Assembly: GCF_021730435.1 (NCBI RefSeq)
Contig: NZ_JABWGX010000006.1
Location: forward strand, 159,701-223,700
DNA length: 64,000 nt
Direction of reading: 5' to 3'
Origin: Xanthobacter agilis
GTDB taxonomy: Bacteria > Pseudomonadota > Alphaproteobacteria > Rhizobiales > Xanthobacteraceae
The position numbers and the translations under genes are program-made. Positions 9,060-18,457 of this stretch are shown here, one piece after another; the first letter of the stretch is position 1; every line of letters starts with the position of its first letter. A model generated the notes under the pieces. That model ran no database searches, was not told the origin of the DNA, and saw only the letters and a program-made list of their open reading frames with translations.

Positions 9060-10226
9060 TCAGTCCGATCCGAACAGGTCGCGGGTGAAGACCTTGTGGG
9101 CGACGTCGGCCAGCTCGTCCGTGCAGCGGTTGGCGACGATGACGTCGGCGTTCGCCTTGAAGGTGGCGAGGTCGCGCTCCACCGGCGAATTGAAGAAATG
9201 GGCGTCCTTGAACTGCGGCTCGTAGACCGTGACCGGAATGCCCTTGGCCTTGATGCGCTTCATGATGCCCTGGATGGAGCTGTCGCGGAAATTGTCGGAG
9301 CCCGCCTTCATGGTCAGCCGGTAGATGCCCACATGGCGGGGCGCCAGCGCCAGGATGCGCTCGGCGATGAAGTCCTTGCGGGTGGAATTGGCGTCCACGA
9401 TGGCGCGGATCAGGTTCTGCGGGACGGTGGAATAGTTGGCGAGCAGTTGCCGCGTGTCCTTGGGCAGGCAGTAGCCGCCATAGCCGAAGGAGGGGTTGTT
9501 GTAGTGCCCGCCGATGCGCGGGTCGAGGCTGACGCCGCCGATGATCTCCCGCGAATCGAGGCCGAAGGCGAGGGCGTAGCTGTCCAGCTCGTTGAAGAAG
9601 GCCACCCGCATGGCGAGGTAGGTGTTGGCGAACAGCTTGATGGCTTCCGCCTCGCCGGGGCCGGTGAACAGCACCGGCACATCCTTGCGGATGGCGCAGT
9701 CCTGGAGCAGCCCGGCGAAGGTGTGCGCGACCTCGGTGTGGTCGCCGACGATGATGCGCGAGGGGTGGAGGTTGTCGTGGAGCGCCTTACCCTCGCGCAG
9801 GAATTCCGGGGAGAAGATGATGTTGTCGCGGCCGAGCCGGGCACGGATCTGCTGCACGAAGCCCACCGGGATGGTGGACTTGATGATGATGGTCGCCTCC
9901 GGATTGATCCGGAGCGCCGTGTCGATCACCTCTTCCACCGAGTGGGTGTCGAAATGGCTGGTGTGAACATCGTAATTGGTCGGCGTCGAGACGATGACGA
10001 AGGCCGCGCCGGCGAAGGCCTCCTGCGGGCTCAGGGTGGCGGTGAGGTCGAGCTCCTTTTCCGCCAGATAGTGCTCGATGTCGGGATCGACGATGGGGGA
10101 GCGGCGGGCGTTGATGCTGGCGACCCGGGCGGCATCCACGTCGAGCGCCGTCACGGTGTGCTTCTGCGCCAGCAGAACCGCGTTGGAGAGGCCCACATAT
10201 CCCAATCCCGCGATCGCGATCCGCAT
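9060..10226 (-). CDS. ugd: UDP-glucose 6-dehydrogenase (short form)
   Basis: Oxidises UDP-glucose to UDP-glucuronate for capsule or LPS. 388 residues, matching the short bacterial Ugd class. The start at 10226 puts the Rossmann GLGYVG at residues 7-12; an in-frame upstream ATG would add eight non-conserved residues. The catalytic cysteine is in [14 protein letters not shown], and other conserved blocks are ESTIPVGF-like [26 protein letters not shown] and the C-terminal [11 protein letters not shown]. Same strand as rmlA with a 149-base gap. Confidence 0.95.
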   Translation of the reverse strand: MRIAIAGLGYVGLSNAVLLAQKHTVTALDVDAARVASINARRSPIVDPDIEHYLAEKELDLTATLSPQEAFAGAAFVIVSTPTNYDVHTSHFDTHSVEEVIDTALRINPEATIIIKSTIPVGFVQQIRARLGRDNIIFSPEFLREGKALHDNLHPSRIIVGDHTEVAHTFAGLLQDCAIRKDVPVLFTGPGEAEAIKLFANTYLAMRVAFFNELDSYALAFGLDSREIIGGVSLDPRIGGHYNNPSFGYGGYCLPKDTRQLLANYSTVPQNLIRAIVDANSTRKDFIAERILALAPRHVGIYRLTMKAGSDNFRDSSIQGIMKRIKAKGIPVTVYEPQFKDAHFFNSPVERDLATFKANADVIVANRCTDELADVAHKVFTRDLFGSD

Positions 10227-10471
10227 GTTACCCAGGTCCCGTCGGTTCACCGTGAGCGGTTGCCGGTTCTCGTCCGGGGGATGTTCCAGCCCCCGGCCCG
10301 ACCCGCCGTGTGGGAGAACGCTCTAGACCCTTGCGCCAGCGGCGCCAAGGGCCGCGCCATAAACGGGCGGCGCCACACGGGCGCGACCGGCTCCGATGGC
10401 TCCGGCGGTGACCGTTGGCGCATATGCGGGCGGTCCGGCCCCCTGGTGCGGGGCCGGCGCGCCGCCGGTTC

Positions 10472-11350
10472 TCAGCGGATCATCGCCTCGAAATCCGCGA
10501 GGGCGCGCTCGAAGCGGATGAGGTTGGTGGTGGTATAGGCGCGGTAGTCGAACGCGATCTGCGACTCGAGTTCCGAAATCATGCTCCACAGGCTTTCGCG
10601 CAGCAGGGACGCGACAAAAAGGGCCTGGAACTTGAGGCGCAAGGCGTCGTCGGGCTCGCGCTCGTAGTAGAGGCGCAGCAGCTCCCGGCGCTGGGCGAGG
10701 TCGAACTCGTTGTTGGAGGCGAGGTTGCCGAGGTCGAACAGGGGCGTGTTGAAGCCGCCGTAGTCCCAGTCGATCAGCCACAGCCGCGTGCCGTCGTCGA
10801 TGAAATTGGCCGGCAGCAGGTCGTTGTGGCCGTATACGATCTCGGTCGGGCCGGCCACCGCCTCCAGGCGTTCGGTCACCTGCGCGAGGCGGGACAGACC
10901 GGCGGCCAAGCGGTGGCGCCGGTCCGCCAGCGCCGCCAGATAGTTGCGCAGCACATGGAAGGTCCAGAAGGCGAGCGCCGGGCCACGGATGTGGCGCGTC
11001 ACCTCGCGATGGCTGCGCTTCACCAGATCCACCACGCGCGGCAGGTTCGCGCGCACGTCGCTTTCACTGAAGGTGCGCCCCTCGATGAAGTCGATGACGA
11101 TGAGGCCGGGCTCGAAATAGCGCAAGGCGGGGGAGACGCCGGCCGCCTCCGCCGCCAGCGCCGCGGCGCGCTCGTTGAAGCGCATCACATTGTGCAGCGG
11201 AATGTCGGCGCCGAGGCGGACCACATATTTGCGGGGTCCGTCCTCCACCAGGAAGTTCGAATTGGTGATGCCGCCACCAAGCGGCTGAGGATCGACCGGT
11301 CCGCCCCAGAAGGACAGGGCGCGGACGCGGTCCGCGGCGTTGCTGCTCAT
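10472..11350 (-). CDS. Choline/ethanolamine kinase-like phosphotransferase
   Basis: 292-residue protein of the APH/choline-kinase fold. Visible are the N-terminal GGGITNSNFLV loop, KYVVRLGADIP, the Brenner catalytic motif YGHNDLLPANF and the metal-binding LWLIDWDYGG, with DLGNLASNNEF following as in licA/choline kinases. It probably phosphorylates choline or a similar amino alcohol. It is the last gene of the betaine-transport set, starting 19 bases beyond the permease stop, which supports a quaternary-ammonium substrate. Substrate is inferred. Confidence 0.8.
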   Translation of the reverse strand: MSSNAADRVRALSFWGGPVDPQPLGGGITNSNFLVEDGPRKYVVRLGADIPLHNVMRFNERAAALAAEAAGVSPALRYFEPGLIVIDFIEGRTFSESDVRANLPRVVDLVKRSHREVTRHIRGPALAFWTFHVLRNYLAALADRRHRLAAGLSRLAQVTERLEAVAGPTEIVYGHNDLLPANFIDDGTRLWLIDWDYGGFNTPLFDLGNLASNNEFDLAQRRELLRLYYEREPDDALRLKFQALFVASLLRESLWSMISELESQIAFDYRAYTTTNLIRFERALADFEAMIR

Positions 11351-11369
11351 GCGTGTTCCCTGCCGGTTC

Positions 11370-13433
11370 TCAATGTCCGTTGCGGGCCTTCAGCCGGGCG
11401 CTGCCGGCGGCAATCAGCCGGTCGGCGATCATGCCGATGAAGGCCACCGAAAGGCCCGCCACCAGGCCCAGGCCCACGTCGGCCTTGGCGAGGGCGGCAT
11501 AGGTCACCTGGCCGAGGTCGCGGGTGCCCACCAAAGCGGTGATGACCAGCATGGAGAGGGCCAGGAGAATGGTCTGGTTGAGGCCCAGCAGCATGTCGGG
11601 CACCGCCAGCGGCAGCCGGATGCGGGTGAGGATCTGCCGTCGCGTGCAGCCGCTCATGACGCCCGCCTCGATCAGGTGGGGCGACACCTGCGCCACGCCG
11701 TGGGCGGTGTAGCGGATGGCGGGCGCGATGGCGTAGAGCACGATCGCGATCAGGGCGGTAAAGTCGCCGACCCGGAACAGCATCACGATGGGGATGAGGT
11801 ACACGAACGCCGGCAGCGTCTGCAGGGTGTCGATGATCCATTCCACCACGGTCCGCAGCGCCGGGCGCTGGGCGCAGGCGATGCCCACGGGCACGCCGAT
11901 CAGCACCGAGATCATCACCGCCACGCCGCACAGATAGACCGTGATCATGGTTGCCGGCCACAGCCCCACCACCGCCATGAAGGCGCACATGAGGCCCACC
12001 GTGAGCGCGAGCCGCACGCCCCCGAGCCAGTAGCCGGCAAGGGCCGTCACCGCCACCACCCAGGGCCACGGCAGGGCCAGCATGAACTGCTTCACCGGCG
12101 CCAGGATATTGAGCAGGATGAAGGTTTTCACCGCATCGAGGGGGCCGTTGAAATTGATGTTGATCCAGGACACGAGATCGCCCCAGAACGGCGCCGTGGA
12201 CAGCCGCCAGCCCTCCGGATAAGGCGCGATGGTGGGCCAATGGGCCGCCGCGAGCCAGCCGGCCGCCGCCAGCACCAGCGCGGCATAGACCGCGTGCCGC
12301 ACCCGCCGCCGGCTGTGCTCGGCCCGCCGGTTGCGCCGGGCGTTGAAGGCGAGCGCCTGGGCGAAGCGGTCGAGCAGGATGGCGAGCACCGTGATGGCGA
12401 GGCCGGCTTCCAGGCCGCCGCCGATGTCGAGCCGCCGTAGCGCCGCCAGCACGTCCCAGCCGAGGCCGCCGGCGCCGATCATGGAGGCGATGATGACCAC
12501 GTTGAGGGACAGCATGATCACCTGGTTCACGCCCACCATGAGCGCGGGCATGGCGGAGGGCACCAGCATTTTCCAGGTGATCTGGTGGCGGGTGCAGCCG
12601 GTCATGCGGCCCAGCGCCTCGATCTCCTCCGGCACCGCGCGGATGGCGACGATGGTGATGCGCACCATGGGCGGCACCGCATAGATGATGGTGGCGATCA
12701 TGGCCGACACCGGCCCGAAGCCGAACAGGATCAGCATGGGCAGGAGATAGGCGAACACCGGCATGGTCTGCGCCACGTCCAGCAAAGGCGAGATCAGCCG
12801 CTCCAGGGTGCGCGAGCGCACGCAGGCGAGCCCCAGCAACAGGCCGCCGATGGCGCCGATGATCGACGACACCAGCACCGAGGCGAAGGTGACCATGGCG
12901 CTGGTCCACTGGCCGAACACGGCGAGATAGGCAAGGCCGAGCGCCATGCCGAGCGCGAGCCGCAGCCCGCCGATGGCATAGGAGACCGTGGTGGCCGCGA
13001 TCACCAGGGAGAACCAGGGGATCGGCGGGAATAGCTGCACCGCCTGCGAGCCTTCGCCCTGCATCACGCCGGTGGCGAAGATGGCCTTGGCCATGGTGAG
13101 CGGAATGTTGAGCACGGCCGAGAGGGCGCGGGTGAGGTCGCGCACCGTGAACAGGCCGAATGAGGCGCTGTTCATCAACCATTTCATGACATCGGAGATC
13201 CACGCCGCAAGCGGCAGGTGCCACGCCGCGGGATATTTCACGGCCCAGGCCGGCAACAGGTCGGCCGGCAGCATCACTACCACCGCGGTGAGCACCGCCA
13301 CCGCGGGCCACACCAGCCGGCGCCAGCGGAAGGGCGCGGCGGGGGGCGCCTGCTCGGGGGCGTTCTGGCGGGCGTCTTGGTGGGTCGCTTGGCGGGTAGC
13401 TTGGCGGGTCGCTTGGGTGGTCGCCATGGTCAT
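11370..13433 (-). CDS. Glycine betaine/proline ABC transporter, tandem-fused permease
   Basis: 687 residues holding two ProW-type permease units in one chain, about residues 40-340 and 370-680. Each carries its own EAA-like coupling loop region: GRMTGCTRHQITWKMLVPSA in the first and GVMSGCTRRQILTRIRLPLA in the second. One chain could therefore form the whole transmembrane pore that normally needs a ProW dimer. The ATG at 13433 overlaps the stop of the ATPase gene (ATGA), fixing the start. The N-terminus is a repetitive ATRQ-type stretch encoded by 12-bp repeats. Double-length permeases of this type are known in rhizobia and relatives. Confidence 0.85.
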   Translation of the reverse strand: MTMATTQATRQATRQATHQDARQNAPEQAPPAAPFRWRRLVWPAVAVLTAVVVMLPADLLPAWAVKYPAAWHLPLAAWISDVMKWLMNSASFGLFTVRDLTRALSAVLNIPLTMAKAIFATGVMQGEGSQAVQLFPPIPWFSLVIAATTVSYAIGGLRLALGMALGLAYLAVFGQWTSAMVTFASVLVSSIIGAIGGLLLGLACVRSRTLERLISPLLDVAQTMPVFAYLLPMLILFGFGPVSAMIATIIYAVPPMVRITIVAIRAVPEEIEALGRMTGCTRHQITWKMLVPSAMPALMVGVNQVIMLSLNVVIIASMIGAGGLGWDVLAALRRLDIGGGLEAGLAITVLAILLDRFAQALAFNARRNRRAEHSRRRVRHAVYAALVLAAAGWLAAAHWPTIAPYPEGWRLSTAPFWGDLVSWININFNGPLDAVKTFILLNILAPVKQFMLALPWPWVVAVTALAGYWLGGVRLALTVGLMCAFMAVVGLWPATMITVYLCGVAVMISVLIGVPVGIACAQRPALRTVVEWIIDTLQTLPAFVYLIPIVMLFRVGDFTALIAIVLYAIAPAIRYTAHGVAQVSPHLIEAGVMSGCTRRQILTRIRLPLAVPDMLLGLNQTILLALSMLVITALVGTRDLGQVTYAALAKADVGLGLVAGLSVAFIGMIADRLIAAGSARLKARNGH

Positions 13434-14464
13434 GCGGCCACGCTCCGGGGCTCGCGGCCCACGAGCACATCGATCATGGCGAGCCGGTCGATGGCGCCGA
13501 GGATGCGGCCGTTGTCCACCACCCCATAGACCGCGTCCGTGGATTCCACCTGATGGGCGAAGGCGGCGATGCGGGCGCGCGCATCGATCAGACCGGCGAA
13601 CCGCGCGTCGGCCGGGGCCGGGCGCATGACGGCGCGGGCGGTGAGGATCTTGGCGCGCGGCGCCTCGCGGGTGAAGGCGCGCACATAGTCGGTGGCGGGG
13701 GTGAGCACGAGCTCTTCCGCCGAGCCGATCTGCTCCACCTTGCCGTCCTTCATGATGGCGATGCGGTCGGCGATGCGCGCCGCCTCGTCGAAATCGTGGG
13801 TGATGAAGACGATGGTCTTCTTGAGCATGCCTTGCAGGCGCAGCACCTCGTCCTGCATCTCGCGGCGGATGAGGGGGTCGAGGGCCGAAAAGGGCTCGTC
13901 CAGGAACCACAGATCGGGATCGGCGGCGAGCGAGCGGGCGATGCCCACGCGCTGCTGCTGGCCGCCCGACAATTCGCTCGGGAAGCGGGCCTCGCGGCCC
14001 TTGAGGCCCACGAGCTCGATCATCTGGTGGGCCTTGGCCTCGCGCTCGGCGCGGGTGCGGCCCTGGACCTCCAGCGGGAACGCCACGTTCTGCAGCACGT
14101 TGAGATGGGGCAGCAGCGCGAAATGCTGGAACACCATGCCCATCTGGTGGCGGCGGATCTGGATCAGCTCGCTCTCGGAATATTTGAACAGATCGCGCCC
14201 TTCGAACAGCACGGCGCCGGCGGTGGGCGCGGTGAGGCCCGACAGGCAGCGCACCAGCGTGGATTTGCCCGAGCCCGACAGGCCCATGATGACGAAGGTC
14301 TGCCCGCGCTGGATCTCAAGATTGACATCGCGCACGGCGGCGGTGACGCCCGCTTCGGCCAGGGTGGCGGCATCGGCTGAAAGGCGTCCGTCGACGACGA
14401 ACTTCCGGGCTTTCGCCCCATAGAGCTTGGCGACGTCGCGACAGGCGAGAACGGGATGGCTCAT
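13430..14464 (-). CDS. proV: Glycine betaine/proline ABC transporter ATP-binding protein
   Basis: 344 residues. The start at 14464 (MSHPVLACRDV) fits the ProV/OpuAA N-terminus; the upstream extension does not. Walker A GLSGSGKST, signature LSGGQQQRVGIARSLA and Walker B DLWFLDEPFSALDP are intact, with the switch histidine in FITHDFDEAARI. The C-terminal tail (VYGVVDNGRILGAIDRLAMIDVL) is a CBS-like remnant; CBS domains sense ionic strength in OpuA. Stop overlaps the permease start by 4 bases, giving strong coupling. Confidence 0.92.
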   Translation of the reverse strand: MSHPVLACRDVAKLYGAKARKFVVDGRLSADAATLAEAGVTAAVRDVNLEIQRGQTFVIMGLSGSGKSTLVRCLSGLTAPTAGAVLFEGRDLFKYSESELIQIRRHQMGMVFQHFALLPHLNVLQNVAFPLEVQGRTRAEREAKAHQMIELVGLKGREARFPSELSGGQQQRVGIARSLAADPDLWFLDEPFSALDPLIRREMQDEVLRLQGMLKKTIVFITHDFDEAARIADRIAIMKDGKVEQIGSAEELVLTPATDYVRAFTREAPRAKILTARAVMRPAPADARFAGLIDARARIAAFAHQVESTDAVYGVVDNGRILGAIDRLAMIDVLVGREPRSVAA

Positions 14465-14499
14465 GGCTGTGTGGCCTTGGAAACGAAGGGGGCGGCGCA

Positions 14500-14533
14500 C
14501 GCACCCGGGCGGAGCGGTCTCCTCCCGGGTGCG
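14500..14533 (-). promoter_or_regulatory. Stem-loop between the binding-protein and ATPase genes
   Basis: A perfect 10-bp inverted repeat, CGCACCCGGG (14500-14509) and CCCGGGTGCG (14524-14533), has a 14-base loop in the 109-base gap between proX and proV. There is no T-run after it. Stems like this between a binding-protein gene and the rest of an ABC operon commonly block 3' decay and let the binding protein be made in excess; that role is inferred. Confidence 0.6.
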
Positions 14534-14573
14534 GTCTTGGTTTCAGGACAAGGGAGCGCCCTTCAGGCCGCGG

Positions 14574-15521
14574 TCACGGCTTCACCCAGGGCTTCCAGGT
14601 GGGCTCGTTCTTACTCACCCAGTCCGCCGCCACGTCTTCCACCTTCTGGCCCTCGATGTCCACGCGGGCGGCAAGCTCACCCATGGTCTGGTTGTCGAAC
14701 TTGTATTCCTTGATGATTTCGTAGGCGCCGGGCCACTTCTTCTGCATGCCGGACCACACCGCCTTCCAGATCGGGCCGCGCGGCTTGGCGCAGTCGTACT
14801 TCATTTCCTTGTTCACGCCCCAGGCCGGATCTTCGTAGCAGGCCGCCTCATAGGCCGGGAACTCCACGAACTCGCCCTTGTACTTGATGGGCGCCCAGTG
14901 GGGGGTGTAGATCCACAGGATGATCGGGGCCTTGCGCTCGTAGGCGCTCTTCAGCTCGGCGAACATGGCGGCGTCGGTGCCGGCGTGGATCACCTCGAAC
15001 GGCAGGCCCAGGGCCTCCACGCGCTCCTCGTCATAGCCGCCCCAGGTGGACGGGCCGCCCAGATAGCGCCCCTTGGGCGCGGTGTCGGGGGTGGCGAAGG
15101 CCGCGCCGCACTTCTTCAGGGCCTTCCAATCGGGCAGGCCCGGGCACTTTTCCTTCATGTATTCGGGAAACCACCAATCCTCGCGGGCTTCCATGCCGGA
15201 GGAGCCCACATTCTCCACGCCGCCGGTCTTCACCGCAGCGTCAAGGGCCTCCTGGGCGGTGGTGGCCCACACTTCGGGCGCAACCGTCAGATCGCCGGTG
15301 CCCATGCCCGAGAATTGGGCAAGATAATCCGCCGGCACATATTCCACGTTGTAGCCGGCCTTCTTCAGAATCTCGCCCATGATGTGGGCGCTGAGGAGCT
15401 CGCCGGTCCAGTCGTTGAGAGTGATCTTGATGGGATCCTTGGATTCGGGCGCGGCGTTGGCCGTGCTGACCGCCATGGAGACGACGCCCGCGAGGGCGAT
15501 GCGAGACAGAGTGTGAAGCAT
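14574..15521 (-). CDS. proX: Glycine betaine-binding periplasmic protein
   Basis: 315 residues with a Sec signal peptide (MLHTLSRIALAGVVSMAVST ending ANAA, cleavage near residue 24). The mature part is an OpuAC/ProX-type domain: ITLNDWTGELLSAHI, LTVAPEVWATT, several Trp/Tyr residues for the cation-pi box (DWWFPEYM, STWGGYDEE, ILWIYTPHW). First gene of proX-proV-permease-kinase. The region upstream (15522-15769) is AT-rich for this genome and presumably carries the promoter, although I could not assign clear -35/-10 boxes. Confidence 0.9.
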   Translation of the reverse strand: MLHTLSRIALAGVVSMAVSTANAAPESKDPIKITLNDWTGELLSAHIMGEILKKAGYNVEYVPADYLAQFSGMGTGDLTVAPEVWATTAQEALDAAVKTGGVENVGSSGMEAREDWWFPEYMKEKCPGLPDWKALKKCGAAFATPDTAPKGRYLGGPSTWGGYDEERVEALGLPFEVIHAGTDAAMFAELKSAYERKAPIILWIYTPHWAPIKYKGEFVEFPAYEAACYEDPAWGVNKEMKYDCAKPRGPIWKAVWSGMQKKWPGAYEIIKEYKFDNQTMGELAARVDIEGQKVEDVAADWVSKNEPTWKPWVKP

Positions 15522-15769
15522 GCGGAACCCCTTTGGAAGTTTATCGGCGGCTTACTCCGAAGCCGTTCACTCAACAGAAATTTCAATTCGTGTCAGGAAT
15601 GAAGTGGAGCATATTTTGTTTTTTTCCAACCTGCCTGCGCGAATTTGTGGCTTTCTGTGACTATTTTGAAAGCACCGGGTTGAGCCTCCTTTGTTGATCG
15701 ATGGCGGGGATCGGGGCAGGCGGAAGCCACGGCCGGAGGGGCTGCGGCTTCCGCGAGGTCGTTGGCCGG

Positions 15770-18217
15770 TCAGGCCAGAATCTTCTTCATGTCGGGGTCG
15801 TAGAGGGGCGCCAGATGCACCTTGGCGGGCACCCGAACCGTTCCCACATCGAGCTCATAGTGTCCCGACAGCACGAAGGCGTCGTCGAGCCCGGTCTCCG
15901 GCTGGCGCACATAGCCGTAGCCGATGGGCTTGCCGATGGTGTGGCCGAAGCCGCCCGAGGACAGCCAGCCGACCCGCTCGCCATCGCGATAGAGGGTCTC
16001 GCGGCCAAGCAGCACCACGCTCGGGTCGTCCACGGTGAAGCCGGCGAGGCGCTTCCGGAGCGGCGCGGCCCTCTTCTGCTCCAGGGCTTCGCGGCCGATG
16101 AACGGGGCATGCCCGTCCAGCTTGATGGCCCAGCCGAGGCCGCTCTCGAACGGGGTGTGGTCGGGGCCGATGTCCGAGCCCGAGGCCCAATAGCCCTTCT
16201 CCAGCCGCAAGGTCTCGATGGCCCGATAGCCGGCATTGCGGATGCCGAATTCGGCGCCGGCCGCCATCAGGGCATCATAGACGGTGGCGGCGAATTCCAC
16301 CGGAATGTGCAGCTCCCACCCCAGTTCGCCCACGAAGGTGAGGCGCAGCGCCATCACCGGGGCGCCCGCCAGATTGATGGTGCGCAGGGTGGCGAACGGA
16401 AAGCCGGCGTTGGAGACGTCGTCGCGGGTGAGCTTTTCCAATACCTTGCGGGCGTTGGGCCCCATCAGCGACAGCACCGAATACATGGACGAGACGTCCA
16501 TGAGGTGGGCATCGAGCGCTTGCGGCAGGTGGCGCTTCAGCCAGTCGAAGTCCTTGGTGGCGGCGCCGGTGCCGGCGACGATGTAATAAGCGGTCGTAGA
16601 CAACCGCCCCACCGTGAGGTCGCACTCGATGCCGCCGCGGGCGTTCAACATGGGCGCATAGGTGAGGCTGCCCACGGGCCGGGTCATGTCGCCGGCGCTG
16701 ACGAAGGAGAGCGCCGCCTCGGCGTCCTTGCCGATCAGCATGAACTTGGCGAACGAGGTCTGGTCGAACACGGTGACGCCCTCGCGGGTCGCCTGGTGCT
16801 CGCGGGCCACCGCGTCGGTCCAGTTGGGACGGCCGAAGGTGTAATGGTCGCTGGCGTCTTCGCCTTCGGCGGCGAACCAGTTGGGGCGCTCCCAGCCGAG
16901 CTTTTCGCCGAACACGGCGCCCTGGGCCTTCAGCCGGTCGTAGAGGGGCGAGCGGCGCAGCGGGCGCCCGCTCTTATGCTCCTCGTGGGGCCAGGCGATG
17001 GTGTAATGCTTGGAATAGGCTTCGAGCGTCCGCGCGCGCACCCAGTTCACGTCCTGGTGGTTGCGGCCGAAGCGCAGAATGTCCACCGGCGAGAGGTCAT
17101 AGGGCGGCTCGCCGCCGACGATCCATTCCGCCAGGACCTTGCCCGCGCCGCCGCCGGAGGCGATGCCGAAGGCGTTGAAGCCGGCGCCCACATAGAAGCC
17201 GGTGAGTTCCGGCGCCTGCCCGAGGATGAAGTTGCCGTCCGGGGTGAAGCTCTCGGGGCCGTTGATGAGCTGCTTGATGCCGGCGGTCTGGAGCGCGGGC
17301 ACGCGGCCCAGAGCCAGCTCCATGAGCTGCTCGAAATGATCGAAATTGGACTGGAGGAGCTGGAAGTTGAACTTCTCCGGAAAGCCGCCAACGGCCCACG
17401 GGATCGGGTTCGGCTCGTAGCCGCCCATGACGAGGCCGCCCACTTCCTCCTTGTAATAGGTGAGGCGGTCGGGATCGCGCAGGGTCGGCAGGTTGGAGGT
17501 GACGCCGGCGATGCGCTCGGTCACCATGTATTGGTGCTCCACCGAGACCAGGGGCACGTTGACCCCCACCATGGCGCCCACCTCGCGGGCCCATTGGCCG
17601 GCGCAGTTCACCACGATCTCGCAGGCGATCGGGCCGCGGCTGGTTTCCACCACGGTGACGCGACCGCCCTCCACCTTGAAGCCGGTGACCTCCGTATCCT
17701 CGAAGATGCGGGCCCCGTTCATGCGTGCGCCCTTGGCGAGGGAGCCGGTGATGTCGGAGGGGTTGGCCTGGCCATCGGTGGGCAGGAAGGCGGCGCCCAC
17801 CACGTCCGAGATGTCCATGAGCGGCCACAGCTCCTGGGCTTCCCTGGGGGTCAGCAGGTGCATTTCGAGGCCGAACGAGCGGGCGGTGGTGGCCTGGCGC
17901 TTCACCTCGGTCCAGCGTTCCGCGTTGCAGGCGAGGCGCAGGCCGCCATTCATCTTCCAGCCGGTGGCTAGCCCGGTTTCCTGCTCCAGGGTCTGGTAGA
18001 TCTTCACCGATTCACCCAGCAGCTGGGTGATGTTGGCATTGGAGCGCAACTGCCCGACGAGGCCGGCCGCATGAAAGGTCGAGCCGGAGGTGAGCTTGTG
18101 GCGCTCGATGAGCACCGTGTCCTTATAGCCCAGCTTGGCGAGGTGATAGGCGGTCGACGTGCCGATGATGCCGCCGCCGACGATGACGACCTGGGCCTGG
18201 GTCGGAAACTCAGCCAT
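15770..18217 (-). CDS. FAD-dependent dimethylglycine/sarcosine dehydrogenase with GcvT domains
   Basis: 815 residues. The start at 18217 gives a DAO-type Rossmann motif VVIVGGGIIGTSTAYHLAKLG at the extreme N-terminus (covalent-flavin family), with HAAGLVGQLR after it. Next come an FAO-M middle segment (PLYDRLKAQGAVFGEKLGWE), a GcvT aminomethyl-transfer domain (GELGWELHIPVE, NAGYRAIETLRLEKGYWASG) and its C-terminal barrel. Such four-domain proteins oxidatively demethylate dimethylglycine or sarcosine, passing the methyl group to tetrahydrofolate. Adjacency to the betaine importer supports betaine catabolism. Exact substrate (dimethylglycine versus sarcosine) cannot be told from sequence. Confidence 0.85.
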   Translation of the reverse strand: MAEFPTQAQVVIVGGGIIGTSTAYHLAKLGYKDTVLIERHKLTSGSTFHAAGLVGQLRSNANITQLLGESVKIYQTLEQETGLATGWKMNGGLRLACNAERWTEVKRQATTARSFGLEMHLLTPREAQELWPLMDISDVVGAAFLPTDGQANPSDITGSLAKGARMNGARIFEDTEVTGFKVEGGRVTVVETSRGPIACEIVVNCAGQWAREVGAMVGVNVPLVSVEHQYMVTERIAGVTSNLPTLRDPDRLTYYKEEVGGLVMGGYEPNPIPWAVGGFPEKFNFQLLQSNFDHFEQLMELALGRVPALQTAGIKQLINGPESFTPDGNFILGQAPELTGFYVGAGFNAFGIASGGGAGKVLAEWIVGGEPPYDLSPVDILRFGRNHQDVNWVRARTLEAYSKHYTIAWPHEEHKSGRPLRRSPLYDRLKAQGAVFGEKLGWERPNWFAAEGEDASDHYTFGRPNWTDAVAREHQATREGVTVFDQTSFAKFMLIGKDAEAALSFVSAGDMTRPVGSLTYAPMLNARGGIECDLTVGRLSTTAYYIVAGTGAATKDFDWLKRHLPQALDAHLMDVSSMYSVLSLMGPNARKVLEKLTRDDVSNAGFPFATLRTINLAGAPVMALRLTFVGELGWELHIPVEFAATVYDALMAAGAEFGIRNAGYRAIETLRLEKGYWASGSDIGPDHTPFESGLGWAIKLDGHAPFIGREALEQKRAAPLRKRLAGFTVDDPSVVLLGRETLYRDGERVGWLSSGGFGHTIGKPIGYGYVRQPETGLDDAFVLSGHYELDVGTVRVPAKVHLAPLYDPDMKKILA

Positions 18218-18457
18218 GAAGATCCCCTGAAATGGTCCCTGGCGGGCTGCGCGCTCACGAGGCGGCGCACGGTGCTGGAGCCCGCGAACCCCCACATGAT
18301 TCCCGTTGGAGCGCGTCAAAGTCAACGAAAATCCACAAACAAATATTGCTTTGTGTGGCAAATGGAGGTTTTTGGGGGTGGTTGCACGGTGCCCGGAGAA
18401 AGCCGGGCTGCCGGCCGCGGGCGGATCCTCCGGCGTCCCGCGCAGAGAGGGAATTCA

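Noticed and set aside
11347..13470. 707-codon minus-strand open frame overlapping the permease
   Set aside because: Arg/His/Gly-rich out-of-frame shadow; the permease frame has the membrane helices and the ATGA-coupled start.
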